Of a stretch of 64,000 nucleotides of DNA, positions 23,000 to 30,835 are shown piece after piece. The DNA is from an uncultured Oscillibacter sp. GTDB lineage: Bacteria; Bacillota; Clostridia; Oscillospirales; Oscillospiraceae. Where the stretch lies: assembly GCA_910579435.1 (NCBI GenBank), contig CAJTVF010000005.1:1-64000 (forward strand). Reading direction: 5' to 3'. How positions within the stretch are numbered: position 1 is the first letter of the stretch; every line of letters starts with the position of its first letter. Position numbers and translations under genes: made by a program. Below the pieces are notes generated by a model, which did no database searches, had not been told where the DNA came from, and saw only the letters and a list, made by a program, of their open reading frames with translations.

Positions 23000-25855
23000 T
23001 TGAACAGCAGATGGAAAAAAGTGATTTCCCTGTTCCTGGCGCTGTCCATTGTGTGTTCCCTTGCCGTTATTCCGGCAGGGGCGGCGGGCGAAGACCTGGC
23101 GGTTTCTTTTGAAAACGGGTCTTGGTCCGGCCAGACGTACACGGTGGATGTGGCGGCCAAGGGCACGGGCAGCTTTGCCTCCGCAGGCTACACGGTCAAG
23201 ATCGGCTTTGATAAGAACGTTTTGGCGTTTGTCAAAGCGGCCGACAAGACGGGAATTGGCGGCGGCGGAAACTTTACGGCCACAGATGCCGCTAAGGCAA
23301 ATCAGGATGGTGTCGTTGCGATTGTGAATGCGGCGGCGGCGGCAAAGAGCTTTACCGCTGCCATGCCCATTGCAACGCTGACGTTCCAGCTCAAGGACAA
23401 CACCATTGAGAACCAGGACACGGCGCTAACGTTTACGGAAGGAACGGTTATCAATAACGACAGTAACGGTGAGTTTACCATCTCCAAAGTGGGCGGCACC
23501 GTTACCATCACCAACGGCGCGGCTCCGACGCTGGCCAGCGTTGGGCACAACGCCCAGGGCGGCAGCATTACGGTCAACGGCGGCGCGGAGAGCGTCTCCG
23601 TCAAGGCGACGGCCAAGTCCACCAAGGACGCGGACATCAGCACCTCCGTGACCTGGACCGTGAGCCCCGCCGACGGCGGCGTGACGGTCGGCGAGGACGG
23701 AACGGTGACCGTCAGCCCCACGGCGAAGGCGGGCAGCTATCAGATCACCGCCACTCCCATCAGCGGGAAGTGCCAGGGCGCTGCGCAGAGCACGAGCATC
23801 AGTGTCATCCGCGCGGCCGCTGCGGCCAGCAGCATCGCCGTCTTCCAGAACGGCGCGGAGATCACCGGCGACGCGGCCACGATCATCAAGCCCACCGCCG
23901 GAAAGACCAATACCTACACCTACACTGCGGAGGTCAAGGACCAGTATGGCGACCCCTTTGAGGGGACCGTAACCTGGACCTCCGGCACCGCGCCCACCGG
24001 CGTGACGGTCGCCGGCAATGTGGTCACCGTCACCGATAGCGTCGATGTAGGCGCCACGCTTACCCTCACCGCCGCCACGGGTACCCTCAGCAAGGCGATT
24101 ACCCTCACGGTGAGGGATATCAACATCACCTGGCCCACTCCCGCCGTTAAGCCCAACGCGACCTACGGCGACAGCTGGAGCCAGATCGTGACCCTGAGCG
24201 GCGGTTCCGCCGAGCTGAACGGCACTAAGGTTGACGGCACCTTCTCCGTGAAGGGCGAGAGCGAGCATCCCGGCGCCGGCGAACAGCCTTATGTAATCAA
24301 CTTCAAGTCCACGGACGGCCAGTATGACGTGGACAGCGACGCCAAGACCGCGACCATCGCGAAGCTTGCTGTCACCATCAAGATGAACGACCACAAGGCC
24401 GCTTATGGCGACACGTTCAAGTATTACCAGTTCGATACCGTCATTACGGGCAAGCCCCTGCTGTTCTCCGACACGGTGACGGCCACGGCTTCCGGCGACG
24501 CCAAGGGAGACGGGACCGACGCCGTCGGGACGTACAAGATTCACGGCAGCGCCACCCACGCGAACTACGCGATCACCGTGACGGACGGTACCCTGACCAT
24601 TGAGAAGAAGGGCGTCAATCCCGCCGAGACGCTGCCCAGCCTGACCATTGTGGGCACTGTCGCAAAGACGACGGACCCGGATACCGGCAGAACGGTTATC
24701 ACCGGCACAATCCAGGCGACCTCTCCGGAGGCGCGGAGCGAAGAGGAGCTGCTGAAGGCTGTCACGGCCATCAACCCGGGCATGGTCCCGAACGTGACCA
24801 CGTTCACCGTTACGGTGAATGGAAACGCCGCGACCTTCACCTTCAAGAGCTGGCGGCTGGCCCCCGGCCAGAAGTTCAACGGCCCCGGCACCTACGAGAT
24901 TATCCCCGATTGGGAGTGCTCGGATGCCAGCATCGCGCAGAACTATGAGCCCAACCTGCCCAAGCTGTTTGTGGAGGTCAAGGGCAAGTCCGAGACCCTG
25001 ACGGTCGCCGACGGGAGAACTTGGACCCTGTATGTTTCCGAAGTGATGAACGCCGGCCGCCTGAACGGCCTACTGCCCACCCACGCGTATTATTCGAACG
25101 GCACCAGCGTCAAGATCCAGGGCTGGACGTATACGGACGGCACCGAGGTCACGCTCTCCAACCTGAAGAATCGGGCCGAGAGGGGCCGGAATATCACCCT
25201 GTATCCTGTGGTCACGCCCAGCTATCTGGAAGTCGAGAGCCTCACTGTGCGGTTCGTCGACGATACCGGCTCGAGCTCCAGCGGTTCGACGGGCAACAGC
25301 GGCACCGGCGGCCACATCAGCATTACCCTGGACCCGGAGAAGATTTTCCTGAACGGCGATCTTCCCAATGACGTCAGCAAGGATTACTGGGCGGCTCCTT
25401 ACATCGGCTGGGCTTACCAGCGCGGTGTGATGAACGGCACCGGCAACGGCAACTTCTCTCCCAACGGACTGACCAACCGCCAGCAGCTGTGGATGGTGCT
25501 CGCCCGCCTGAGCGGCGAGAAGCCCCTTAATATGGCTGCGGCCAGAGCCTGGGCCATGAGCAACGGCATTTCCGACGGCACGAATCCCGGCGGCTCCCTG
25601 ACCCGCCAGCAGCTGGTCGCTATGCTGTACCGCTACGCTCAGATGCGGGGCTGCGACCTGACCGCCAGCGGTGAGCTTGGCAATTACAACGACGCCCGGA
25701 ACGTGTCCTCCTACGCCCGTCAGGCCATGGCCTGGGCCGTGGGCAACGGCATCGTGACAGGCACGGCGGACCTGCGGCTGAACCCGCAGGGCACTGCCAC
25801 TCGTTCGCACTTTGCGGCGATGATGTTCCGTTTCTGCGTGAAATACAACGTCTGA
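23000..25855 (+). CDS. cohesin-like, Ig/MBG and SLH surface protein
   Basis: 951 residues using TTG 23000, which lies 6-7 bases after GAGGTG; the GTG at 22991 is part of that site. Signal peptide about 1-28. A cohesin-like domain covers about 29-168 (YTVKIGFDKNVLAFV, GVVAIVNAAAA, PIATLTFQLKD). Ig-like domains run to about 375, and an MBG-type domain near 470-530 shows AYGDTFKYY and GTYKIHGSATHANYAITVTDGTLTIEK split over its strands. A further domain extends to about 760, a Ser/Gly linker follows, and three SLH repeats cover about 785-951. It is a large wall-bound scaffold and the last gene of the cohesin/dockerin operon, 12 bp before a likely coupled start. Confidence 0.86.
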   Translation: MNSRWKKVISLFLALSIVCSLAVIPAGAAGEDLAVSFENGSWSGQTYTVDVAAKGTGSFASAGYTVKIGFDKNVLAFVKAADKTGIGGGGNFTATDAAKANQDGVVAIVNAAAAAKSFTAAMPIATLTFQLKDNTIENQDTALTFTEGTVINNDSNGEFTISKVGGTVTITNGAAPTLASVGHNAQGGSITVNGGAESVSVKATAKSTKDADISTSVTWTVSPADGGVTVGEDGTVTVSPTAKAGSYQITATPISGKCQGAAQSTSISVIRAAAAASSIAVFQNGAEITGDAATIIKPTAGKTNTYTYTAEVKDQYGDPFEGTVTWTSGTAPTGVTVAGNVVTVTDSVDVGATLTLTAATGTLSKAITLTVRDINITWPTPAVKPNATYGDSWSQIVTLSGGSAELNGTKVDGTFSVKGESEHPGAGEQPYVINFKSTDGQYDVDSDAKTATIAKLAVTIKMNDHKAAYGDTFKYYQFDTVITGKPLLFSDTVTATASGDAKGDGTDAVGTYKIHGSATHANYAITVTDGTLTIEKKGVNPAETLPSLTIVGTVAKTTDPDTGRTVITGTIQATSPEARSEEELLKAVTAINPGMVPNVTTFTVTVNGNAATFTFKSWRLAPGQKFNGPGTYEIIPDWECSDASIAQNYEPNLPKLFVEVKGKSETLTVADGRTWTLYVSEVMNAGRLNGLLPTHAYYSNGTSVKIQGWTYTDGTEVTLSNLKNRAERGRNITLYPVVTPSYLEVESLTVRFVDDTGSSSSGSTGNSGTGGHISITLDPEKIFLNGDLPNDVSKDYWAAPYIGWAYQRGVMNGTGNGNFSPNGLTNRQQLWMVLARLSGEKPLNMAAARAWAMSNGISDGTNPGGSLTRQQLVAMLYRYAQMRGCDLTASGELGNYNDARNVSSYARQAMAWAVGNGIVTGTADLRLNPQGTATRSHFAAMMFRFCVKYNV

Positions 25856-25890
25856 CCCTGAGAAGGCCGGAACGGTAACATGAACTGAGA

Positions 25891-25923
25891 GGACAGCGCC
25901 CCTTTTAGGGGCGCTGTCCTTTT
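25891..25923 (+). terminator. terminator of the cohesin/dockerin operon
   Basis: GGACAGCGCCCC (25891-25902) pairs with 25908-25919, followed by TTTT. Confidence 0.88.
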
Positions 25924-25943
25924 GGGGAGAGAAGGGATATTCT

Positions 25944-26075
25944 ATGACGGAACAGGAACTCGTTGCCATAGGTCAGCGTTTGCGGCAGCGGCGGACTTTT
26001 CTGGGGCTGCCCCGGGAGGGCCGCCTGCGCCTGGCGAAAAAGGTCCTTCAGCTCTTTCTCCTTCGGGGAGACTGA
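25944..26075 (+). pseudogene. 43-codon remnant resembling start of an XRE regulator
   Basis: ATG 25944 with GAGAAGGG upstream gives 43 residues. The first 20 (ELVAIGQRLRQRRTFLGL) look like the first helix of an XRE/Cro helix-turn-helix protein, which usually continues with SQEELA. Here the frame continues into an Arg/Leu-rich stretch and stops. It is best read as a decayed or truncated regulator, although a real 43-residue peptide cannot be excluded. Confidence 0.4.
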
Positions 26076-26102
26076 GAGGGCGGTTTCCTTTTTAGAATCA
26101 AG

Positions 26103-26137
26103 AACGCGCCCCGGCTTTCCCGCCAGGGCGCGTTTTT
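26103..26137 (+). terminator. terminator-like hairpin between convergent units
   Basis: AACGCGCC and GGGCGCGTT arms with a long loop, followed by TTTTT, placed between the small remnant and the convergent transglutaminase gene. Confidence 0.65.
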
Positions 26138-26157
26138 CGGATATGAAGGATATGCGC

Positions 26158-27885
26158 TTAACCAGCGGCGCAGAGGGGAAGCTTATCCGGGGTCAGCAGT
26201 ATGAGCTTTACGGTGTCGTAACTGGAAGGCAGAGCGCTTAGATAGGCCAGTGTCTTGGTGGGCCGGATGTTTGAGATATTAGTAGTAGACGCCTGGGCCT
26301 GAACAGGGGTTGTCCGGACTGCCGTCAGCTTGCCGTCCTGATAGAAAGCTGCCCAGAGCGTCAGGTCGCTTCTGGGATTCTGCATAGCGGGAGCCCATTG
26401 AATCGCCGCCGCGCCGTCCTTGGAGATGCCGGAGGCAACGGCCATACCGGAAGATATATTAAGCTCGGGGTCCGTTTTCCAGCCGGAGGAAAGAGAACTG
26501 GCAGGGATGCTGGTGATTACTGTCCTGCGGGTGGGGGAAACAACCTCGATCTTGTTGGTTTCCGCGTTATAGCGGATGCCGGGGATACGGTCGGAACTGG
26601 ACTGATATTTACCGTCGGGAGAGGCGGCGGGAACATGCTGAAACAGGGCCGCCTGGGCGGTGATATTGTCATCCAGGTCGTAAACCAACAGGAGCCGCTG
26701 GTTGGAGGCATAGCTGTCGTTGTATGCGTTGGGGAGCAGATAGAGGCGGTCCTCCAGCCATACCGTGCTGAGGGCGGTTAGTCCCAGGCCGCCGGAAATC
26801 CTCGTCCCGCTGCCTTGCAGCTGGGAGGACTTGCAGACATAGCCGTCGTTGTCTATGAAATAGAAGCTGTTGTTCCAGTGGTAAAGGGAATTTTCATTAT
26901 CAACAAACACATATCCGGACTCATATTTGGTGCTGTTGCAGGTAACAATTGCATCCCAATCATAGTGTTTGCTGCGTCCTTTGGCAGAGTCATCACTGCC
27001 AAAGGTGGTGTCGGAAAGAAGGAAATATGCGTGGCGTGCACGACCCTCTCGGTTAGGAGTGGGATCGTCCCAGGTGGGGTCGGCCTGATACCAATCACCG
27101 TCAATCTGCACGCCGTTCCAGGCGTGATTCATGCTGCTTGAAGAAATGACTACGCTGGGAATGCCCGCCCTAGTAAGAAGGTACTTGTAAGCCAGCGCGT
27201 AGCCCTGGCAAACGGCGTCGCCTTTTACCAGGGCGCCGTAAGCGGTCCAAGGCATCTTACTGGCAACATAGGCGTCACCATCTTCCTGATCTGTGGCGAC
27301 CTCCCAGTTATACAGGCAGTTAACCACCAGAAAGTCATGAAGAAGCAATGCTTTTTCTACGGGATTAGTAAGCCCTTGAATTTGAGCCAGAGCGCGGTCT
27401 GCCGCCTCGTTGAATTCACGGATAGCCTGAGTGCGTACCGCGCTGTCCTGATAGGTGTCATTGTACAAGAGAGTCAGGCTCCCGAGTAGAGGACCGTTGG
27501 GATAGTAATATATATCTTTGCTAGTGTACCAACTGGCGTAAAAAAGCTCCGGATTATCATTGAGAACCGCCCTTAGCACGTCCCAAAGAGCGTTCCATTT
27601 AGCCGACGGAATTTTCAGCGGTTCTACATTGACGGACGTTTCCCCCGCCCGCCAGGCGTTCAGGACCGCCGCGTACAGTCCGGCCTTCCAGCCGTCCTCC
27701 GCAACCGCCATGGGTTCGCCGGGAATGGTCTGGGGGCCGCTGAAAGAGCCGTTTTGGAAAACACCGCCCGAGGGTGGCGCGTCCGGCGTTTCCGCCGCCT
27801 CCGGCTCGTCCGCCAATGCCTGTGCCGACGCTCCCAGCGCCAGCAGCAGCGCCAGTAGCAGCGCCGCAAAAATTCTCTTTTTCAT
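26158..27885 (-). CDS. secreted transglutaminase-like protein (intact triad)
   Basis: 575 residues, ATG after AAGGAG. Signal peptide about 1-25 (ALADEP). Residues about 60-215 are a helical N-terminal region. The transglutaminase-like core shows KGDAVCQGYALAYKYLL (Cys near 226), SMNHAWNGVQIDG (His near 254) and WYQADPTWDDP (Asp near 269), so the Cys-His-Asp triad is complete. A C-terminal half of about 250 residues looks like a beta-propeller or DUF5050-like repeat region. Such exported enzymes cut or cross-link peptides or act as cysteine proteases. Part of the gene is visibly less GC-rich than its neighbours. Confidence 0.82.
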   Translation of the reverse strand: MKKRIFAALLLALLLALGASAQALADEPEAAETPDAPPSGGVFQNGSFSGPQTIPGEPMAVAEDGWKAGLYAAVLNAWRAGETSVNVEPLKIPSAKWNALWDVLRAVLNDNPELFYASWYTSKDIYYYPNGPLLGSLTLLYNDTYQDSAVRTQAIREFNEAADRALAQIQGLTNPVEKALLLHDFLVVNCLYNWEVATDQEDGDAYVASKMPWTAYGALVKGDAVCQGYALAYKYLLTRAGIPSVVISSSSMNHAWNGVQIDGDWYQADPTWDDPTPNREGRARHAYFLLSDTTFGSDDSAKGRSKHYDWDAIVTCNSTKYESGYVFVDNENSLYHWNNSFYFIDNDGYVCKSSQLQGSGTRISGGLGLTALSTVWLEDRLYLLPNAYNDSYASNQRLLLVYDLDDNITAQAALFQHVPAASPDGKYQSSSDRIPGIRYNAETNKIEVVSPTRRTVITSIPASSLSSGWKTDPELNISSGMAVASGISKDGAAAIQWAPAMQNPRSDLTLWAAFYQDGKLTAVRTTPVQAQASTTNISNIRPTKTLAYLSALPSSYDTVKLILLTPDKLPLCAAG

Positions 27886-27939
27886 GCTTTCTCCTTCCCG
27901 CCGCCGAAAGGCGCTTCCGGCGGCGCTGATATCAAAATC

Positions 27940-27968
27940 ATTATACTATAGAGAAAAGGAAAAGTCTA
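27940..27968 (-). promoter_or_regulatory. promoter of the transglutaminase gene
   Basis: TAGACT (27963-27968), 17-base spacer, TATAAT (27940-27945) on the minus strand. The leader contains a CCGCCG...CGGCGG hairpin (about 27895-27926) before the ribosome site. Confidence 0.6.
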
Positions 27969-28045
27969 CAAAAACCGCCTCTAAAATATGGGGGGAGCGG
28001 GCGCGGAAAGAAAAGAAAAAACAGGGGAAAGCATGAACCCGGCCT

Positions 28046-28073
28046 TTTACTTTGCTGAAATTTGTGCTATACT
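28046..28073 (+). promoter_or_regulatory. extended -10 promoter of the glmM unit
   Basis: TTTACT (28046-28051), 16-base spacer, TATACT (28068-28073), preceded by TG at 28065-28066. CGATAC-gatt-GTATCG (28079-28094) just downstream is an operator-like inverted repeat. Confidence 0.65.
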
Positions 28074-28109
28074 TCTTTCGATACGATTGTATCGGAAAGG
28101 ATGGTCGTC

Positions 28110-28781
28110 ATGGACGTGACAACAAAAGAGCTGCTGGACTTCTCCCACAGCCTGGCGGGAGAGTGGCTGGCCGGGTTTACCTATCCCTGGGAGGCCCTGG
28201 AAGGCATCAAGGACTTTATCCTGACCCTTGGGGAGGGGCTGGACCCTTTGGAATATGATCAGCGGGAGCCGGGGGTTTGGGTGCATAAAACGGCGAAGAC
28301 GGCCCCCACGGCCTTTCTGGGCGGACCCTGCATCATCGGGCCGGAAACCGAAGTCCGCCACTGCGCGTTTATCCGGGGCTCCGCCCTGGTGGGTGCGGGC
28401 TGCGTGGTAGGCAACTCCGTAGAGCTGAAAAACGTGATTTTGTTCGACGGAGTGCAGACGCCCCATTATAACTACGTGGGGGATTCCATCCTGGGCTATA
28501 AGGCCCATATGGGGGCGGGCTCCGTCACGTCCAACGTGAAATCCGACAAGACCCTGGTGGTGGTCCGCAGCGGGCAGGAACGGTTCCCCACAGGCCGGAA
28601 AAAGGTGGGAGCCTTTTTGGGGGACTTTGCCGAGATTGGCTGCAACAGCGTGCTGAACCCCGGTACGGTAATCGGGCGGCACACGAACGTTTACCCCACG
28701 TCCTGCGTCCGGGGCGCCGTTCCGGCGGGGAGCATTTATAAAACAGGCGGCGTGATTGCGCCGAAGAAACAGGAGGATTGA
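28110..28781 (+). CDS. left-handed beta-helix (GlmU C-domain-like) protein
   Basis: 223 residues from ATG 28110, 9 bases after GGAAAGG. A helical start of about 60 residues is followed by hexapeptide repeats of the left-handed beta-helix type: FLGGPCIIGPETEVRHCAFI, GSALVGAGCVVGNSVELKNV and later IGCNSVLNPGTVIGRHTNVYP. The pattern is closest to the C-terminal acetyltransferase half of GlmU-like nucleotidyltransferases, but no nucleotidyltransferase domain is present. It ends 4 bp before glmM. It could acetylate GlcN-1-P made by GlmM, or act as a sugar-nucleotide-linked regulator. The exact reaction is inference. Confidence 0.75.
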   Translation: MDVTTKELLDFSHSLAGEWLAGFTYPWEALEGIKDFILTLGEGLDPLEYDQREPGVWVHKTAKTAPTAFLGGPCIIGPETEVRHCAFIRGSALVGAGCVVGNSVELKNVILFDGVQTPHYNYVGDSILGYKAHMGAGSVTSNVKSDKTLVVVRSGQERFPTGRKKVGAFLGDFAEIGCNSVLNPGTVIGRHTNVYPTSCVRGAVPAGSIYKTGGVIAPKKQED

Positions 28782-28785
28782 GCGA

Positions 28786-30147
28786 ATGGGCAAGTATTTT
28801 GGGACCGACGGCTTCCGAGGCCGGGCCGGACAGGGGCTGACGGCGGACCATGCGTACCGGATCGGCCGCTTTTTGGGCTGGTATTACGGCAGGGGCCGCA
28901 GAGCTCAGATTGTGGTGGGCAAGGACACCCGGCGGTCCAGCTATATGCTGGAATACGCCGTCAGCGCGGGGCTGGCCGCCTCTGGGGCGGACGTGTACCT
29001 GCTCCACGTCACCACCACGCCCTCCGTGTCCTACGCCGTCCGGGCGGACGGCTTCGACTGCGGCGTGATGATTTCCGCCAGCCACAATTCCTATGGGGAC
29101 AACGGCATCAAGCTGCTGAACCGGGAGGGCGAGAAGATGGACGAGGGCACCATCGCCCTGGTGGAGGCGTATTTGGACGGCTGTCTGGAGATGGACGGGC
29201 AAAGGTGGAAGGAGCTGCCCACGGCGGAGGGCGAGGCCGTGGGCTCGGTGATCGACCACAGCGCCGGACGGAACCGTTACACGGGCTATCTCATTTCCCT
29301 GGCGCTCCACTCCTTCAAGGGCAAGAAGGTGGCGCTTGACTGTGCGAACGGCAGCGCCTGGGCCATCGCGCCCAGCGTGTTCCGGGCCCTTGGCGCGGAA
29401 GTCTATCCCATCAACGACCGCCCCGACGGGCTGAACATCAACCGGGACGCCGGGTCCACCCATATCGAGGGCCTGCGGCGGTTTGTGAAGGAAAACCGGA
29501 TGGACGTGGGCTTTGCCTATGACGGGGACGCGGACCGCTGCCTTGCCGTGGATGAGAACGGCGAGCTGGTGGACGGCGATCAGATCATGTATATTTACGC
29601 CGGCTACATGGCGGAGCGGGGCAAGCTGCTGACCAACACAGTGGTCACCACGGTGATGAGCAACTTTGGGCTGTACAAGGCCCTGGACGCGAAGGGCATT
29701 GGCTACGCCAAGACCGCCGTGGGCGATAAGTATGTCTATGAGTATATGGTGGAGCACGGCTGCCGGATCGGCGGCGAGCAGTCCGGGCATATCATTTTCT
29801 CCAAGTATGCCCGCACTGGGGACGGCATCCTGACCTCTTTGAAGCTGATGGAGGTCATGATGGCAAAGAAACTGCCCCTGAGCCGGCTGAAGGAAGGCAT
29901 GACCATTTATCCGCAGGTCCTGATTAACGTCCGGGTCAGGGATAAGCAGGCCGCTCAGGCGGACCCGGCGGTCCAGGCGGCGGTGAAGGCTGTGGAGGAA
30001 CGGCTGGGCGATACGGGCCGCATTCTGGTTCGGGAATCCGGCACGGAGCCGCTGGTCCGGGTCATGGTGGAGGCGGAAACGGAAGCCGTCTGCCAGGAGC
30101 TTGCGGAGAGCGCCGCCGCCGTGCTGAGGGAGAACTGGGCGGAATAA
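28786..30147 (+). CDS. glmM: phosphoglucosamine mutase GlmM
   Basis: 453 residues from ATG 28786 after GGAGG; an open frame extends upstream into the previous gene but has no start site. It converts glucosamine-6-phosphate to glucosamine-1-phosphate for UDP-GlcNAc. Visible: the N-terminal FGTDGFRG motif, the phosphoserine loop ISASHN with catalytic Ser99, the metal loop DGDADR (246-251), the sugar loop GGEQSGH and the C-terminal phosphate loop RESGTEPLVRV. Length and motifs are normal. It supplies the UDP-GlcNAc route that the glycan locus downstream draws on. Confidence 0.95.
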   Translation: MGKYFGTDGFRGRAGQGLTADHAYRIGRFLGWYYGRGRRAQIVVGKDTRRSSYMLEYAVSAGLAASGADVYLLHVTTTPSVSYAVRADGFDCGVMISASHNSYGDNGIKLLNREGEKMDEGTIALVEAYLDGCLEMDGQRWKELPTAEGEAVGSVIDHSAGRNRYTGYLISLALHSFKGKKVALDCANGSAWAIAPSVFRALGAEVYPINDRPDGLNINRDAGSTHIEGLRRFVKENRMDVGFAYDGDADRCLAVDENGELVDGDQIMYIYAGYMAERGKLLTNTVVTTVMSNFGLYKALDAKGIGYAKTAVGDKYVYEYMVEHGCRIGGEQSGHIIFSKYARTGDGILTSLKLMEVMMAKKLPLSRLKEGMTIYPQVLINVRVRDKQAAQADPAVQAAVKAVEERLGDTGRILVRESGTEPLVRVMVEAETEAVCQELAESAAAVLRENWAE

Positions 30148-30172
30148 CCGTTCAGGCGGATACGGAAATATG

Positions 30173-30212
30173 GCCCCGGCCTCATGTGAGATTTGTCCAA
30201 GAGCGCCGGGGC
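30173..30212 (+). terminator. GC-rich hairpin after glmM
   Basis: GCCCCGGC (30173-30180) and GCCGGGGC (30205-30212) with a 24-base loop and no T-run. It could support the next terminator. Confidence 0.4.
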
Positions 30213-30276
30213 TGCGTTCCCCTCCCCTTATTTGAACAAAACTTTGATTTTGTTTAATGAAATGCGTAGGCTAAAG

Positions 30277-30320
30277 CGCCCCTCCCTTCCCGTCTGCGAC
30301 GGTGATGGAAGGGGCGTTTA
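30277..30320 (+). terminator. terminator of the glmM unit
   Basis: CGCCCCTCCCTTCC pairs imperfectly with GGAAGGGGCG, followed by TTTA. It also separates glmM from the convergent glycan operon. Confidence 0.6.
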
Positions 30321-30332
30321 TGAAAAACGAAG

Positions 30333-30695
30333 CTAGATGACGGGCCGCATAAGCTGGACTGACGAGGTATACAGCGCCATGGTCTCAAACTGCCGGACCA
30401 ATGTCAATTCCGCGCTTTTTTCCTGTGCCTGCCGGCGGGCTTCCTCCAGATGTTTGTCTGGGATCAGATAGACCGCCCGGTCGTTATCCTCTGGACCGCG
30501 TAAGTCCTGGGGATAAATATATCCAACGGACTGAAACAAATCCTCATAATTCCAAGGGCTGCATATGACCTTGCCGTCTGTATAGCTGGCGATGACGCTG
30601 CCCTCGCTGACCGAGGCGTAGAGTATCTCAAAATCGCTTTTTTCCAGCTCGCCGGCAATGTCCACATAATAGGAAAAGTAGGTATGAGGAAATAA
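30333..30695 (-). pseudogene. C-terminal remnant of a glycan-operon protein
   Basis: A readable frame of about 120 codons (HTYFSYYVDIAGELE to SSVQLMRPVI) starts right after a TGA at 30696-30698 and has no usable start codon with a ribosome site; the GTG at 30663-30665 lacks one. Directly upstream, the conserved leader repeat provides AGGAGGGAGCGA followed by TTG, but that TTG opens a different frame that closes after about 24 codons. The piece resembles the globular tail of a membrane protein rather than a whole one. It looks like a truncated and frameshifted last gene of the operon. Family not recognised. Confidence 0.6.
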
Positions 30696-30700
30696 ATTTC

Positions 30701-30785
30701 AAGTCGCTCCCTCCTATTTAAATGAGGGGCTACGGCTCCGTGGGATATCCCACGGAAAAGATGAGGTCCCCTCATCTTTTATTTT
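30701..30785 (-). repeat. hairpin leader repeat, copy 1 (shortened)
   Basis: It shares with copies 3 and 4 the CCCTCC ribosome-site end, the palindrome CCGTGGGATATCCCACGG (30738-30755), the hairpin GATGAGG-tcc-CCTCATC (30760-30776) and an outer stem ATGAGGGG (30722-30729) with CCCCTCAT (30768-30775). The GGCCGGT...ACCGGCC hairpin is missing. Confidence 0.85.
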
Positions 30786-30835
30786 ACGTTGTGTATGTTT
30801 TTAATCCATACGGACAATAACGGCGCGCGGAAGCC

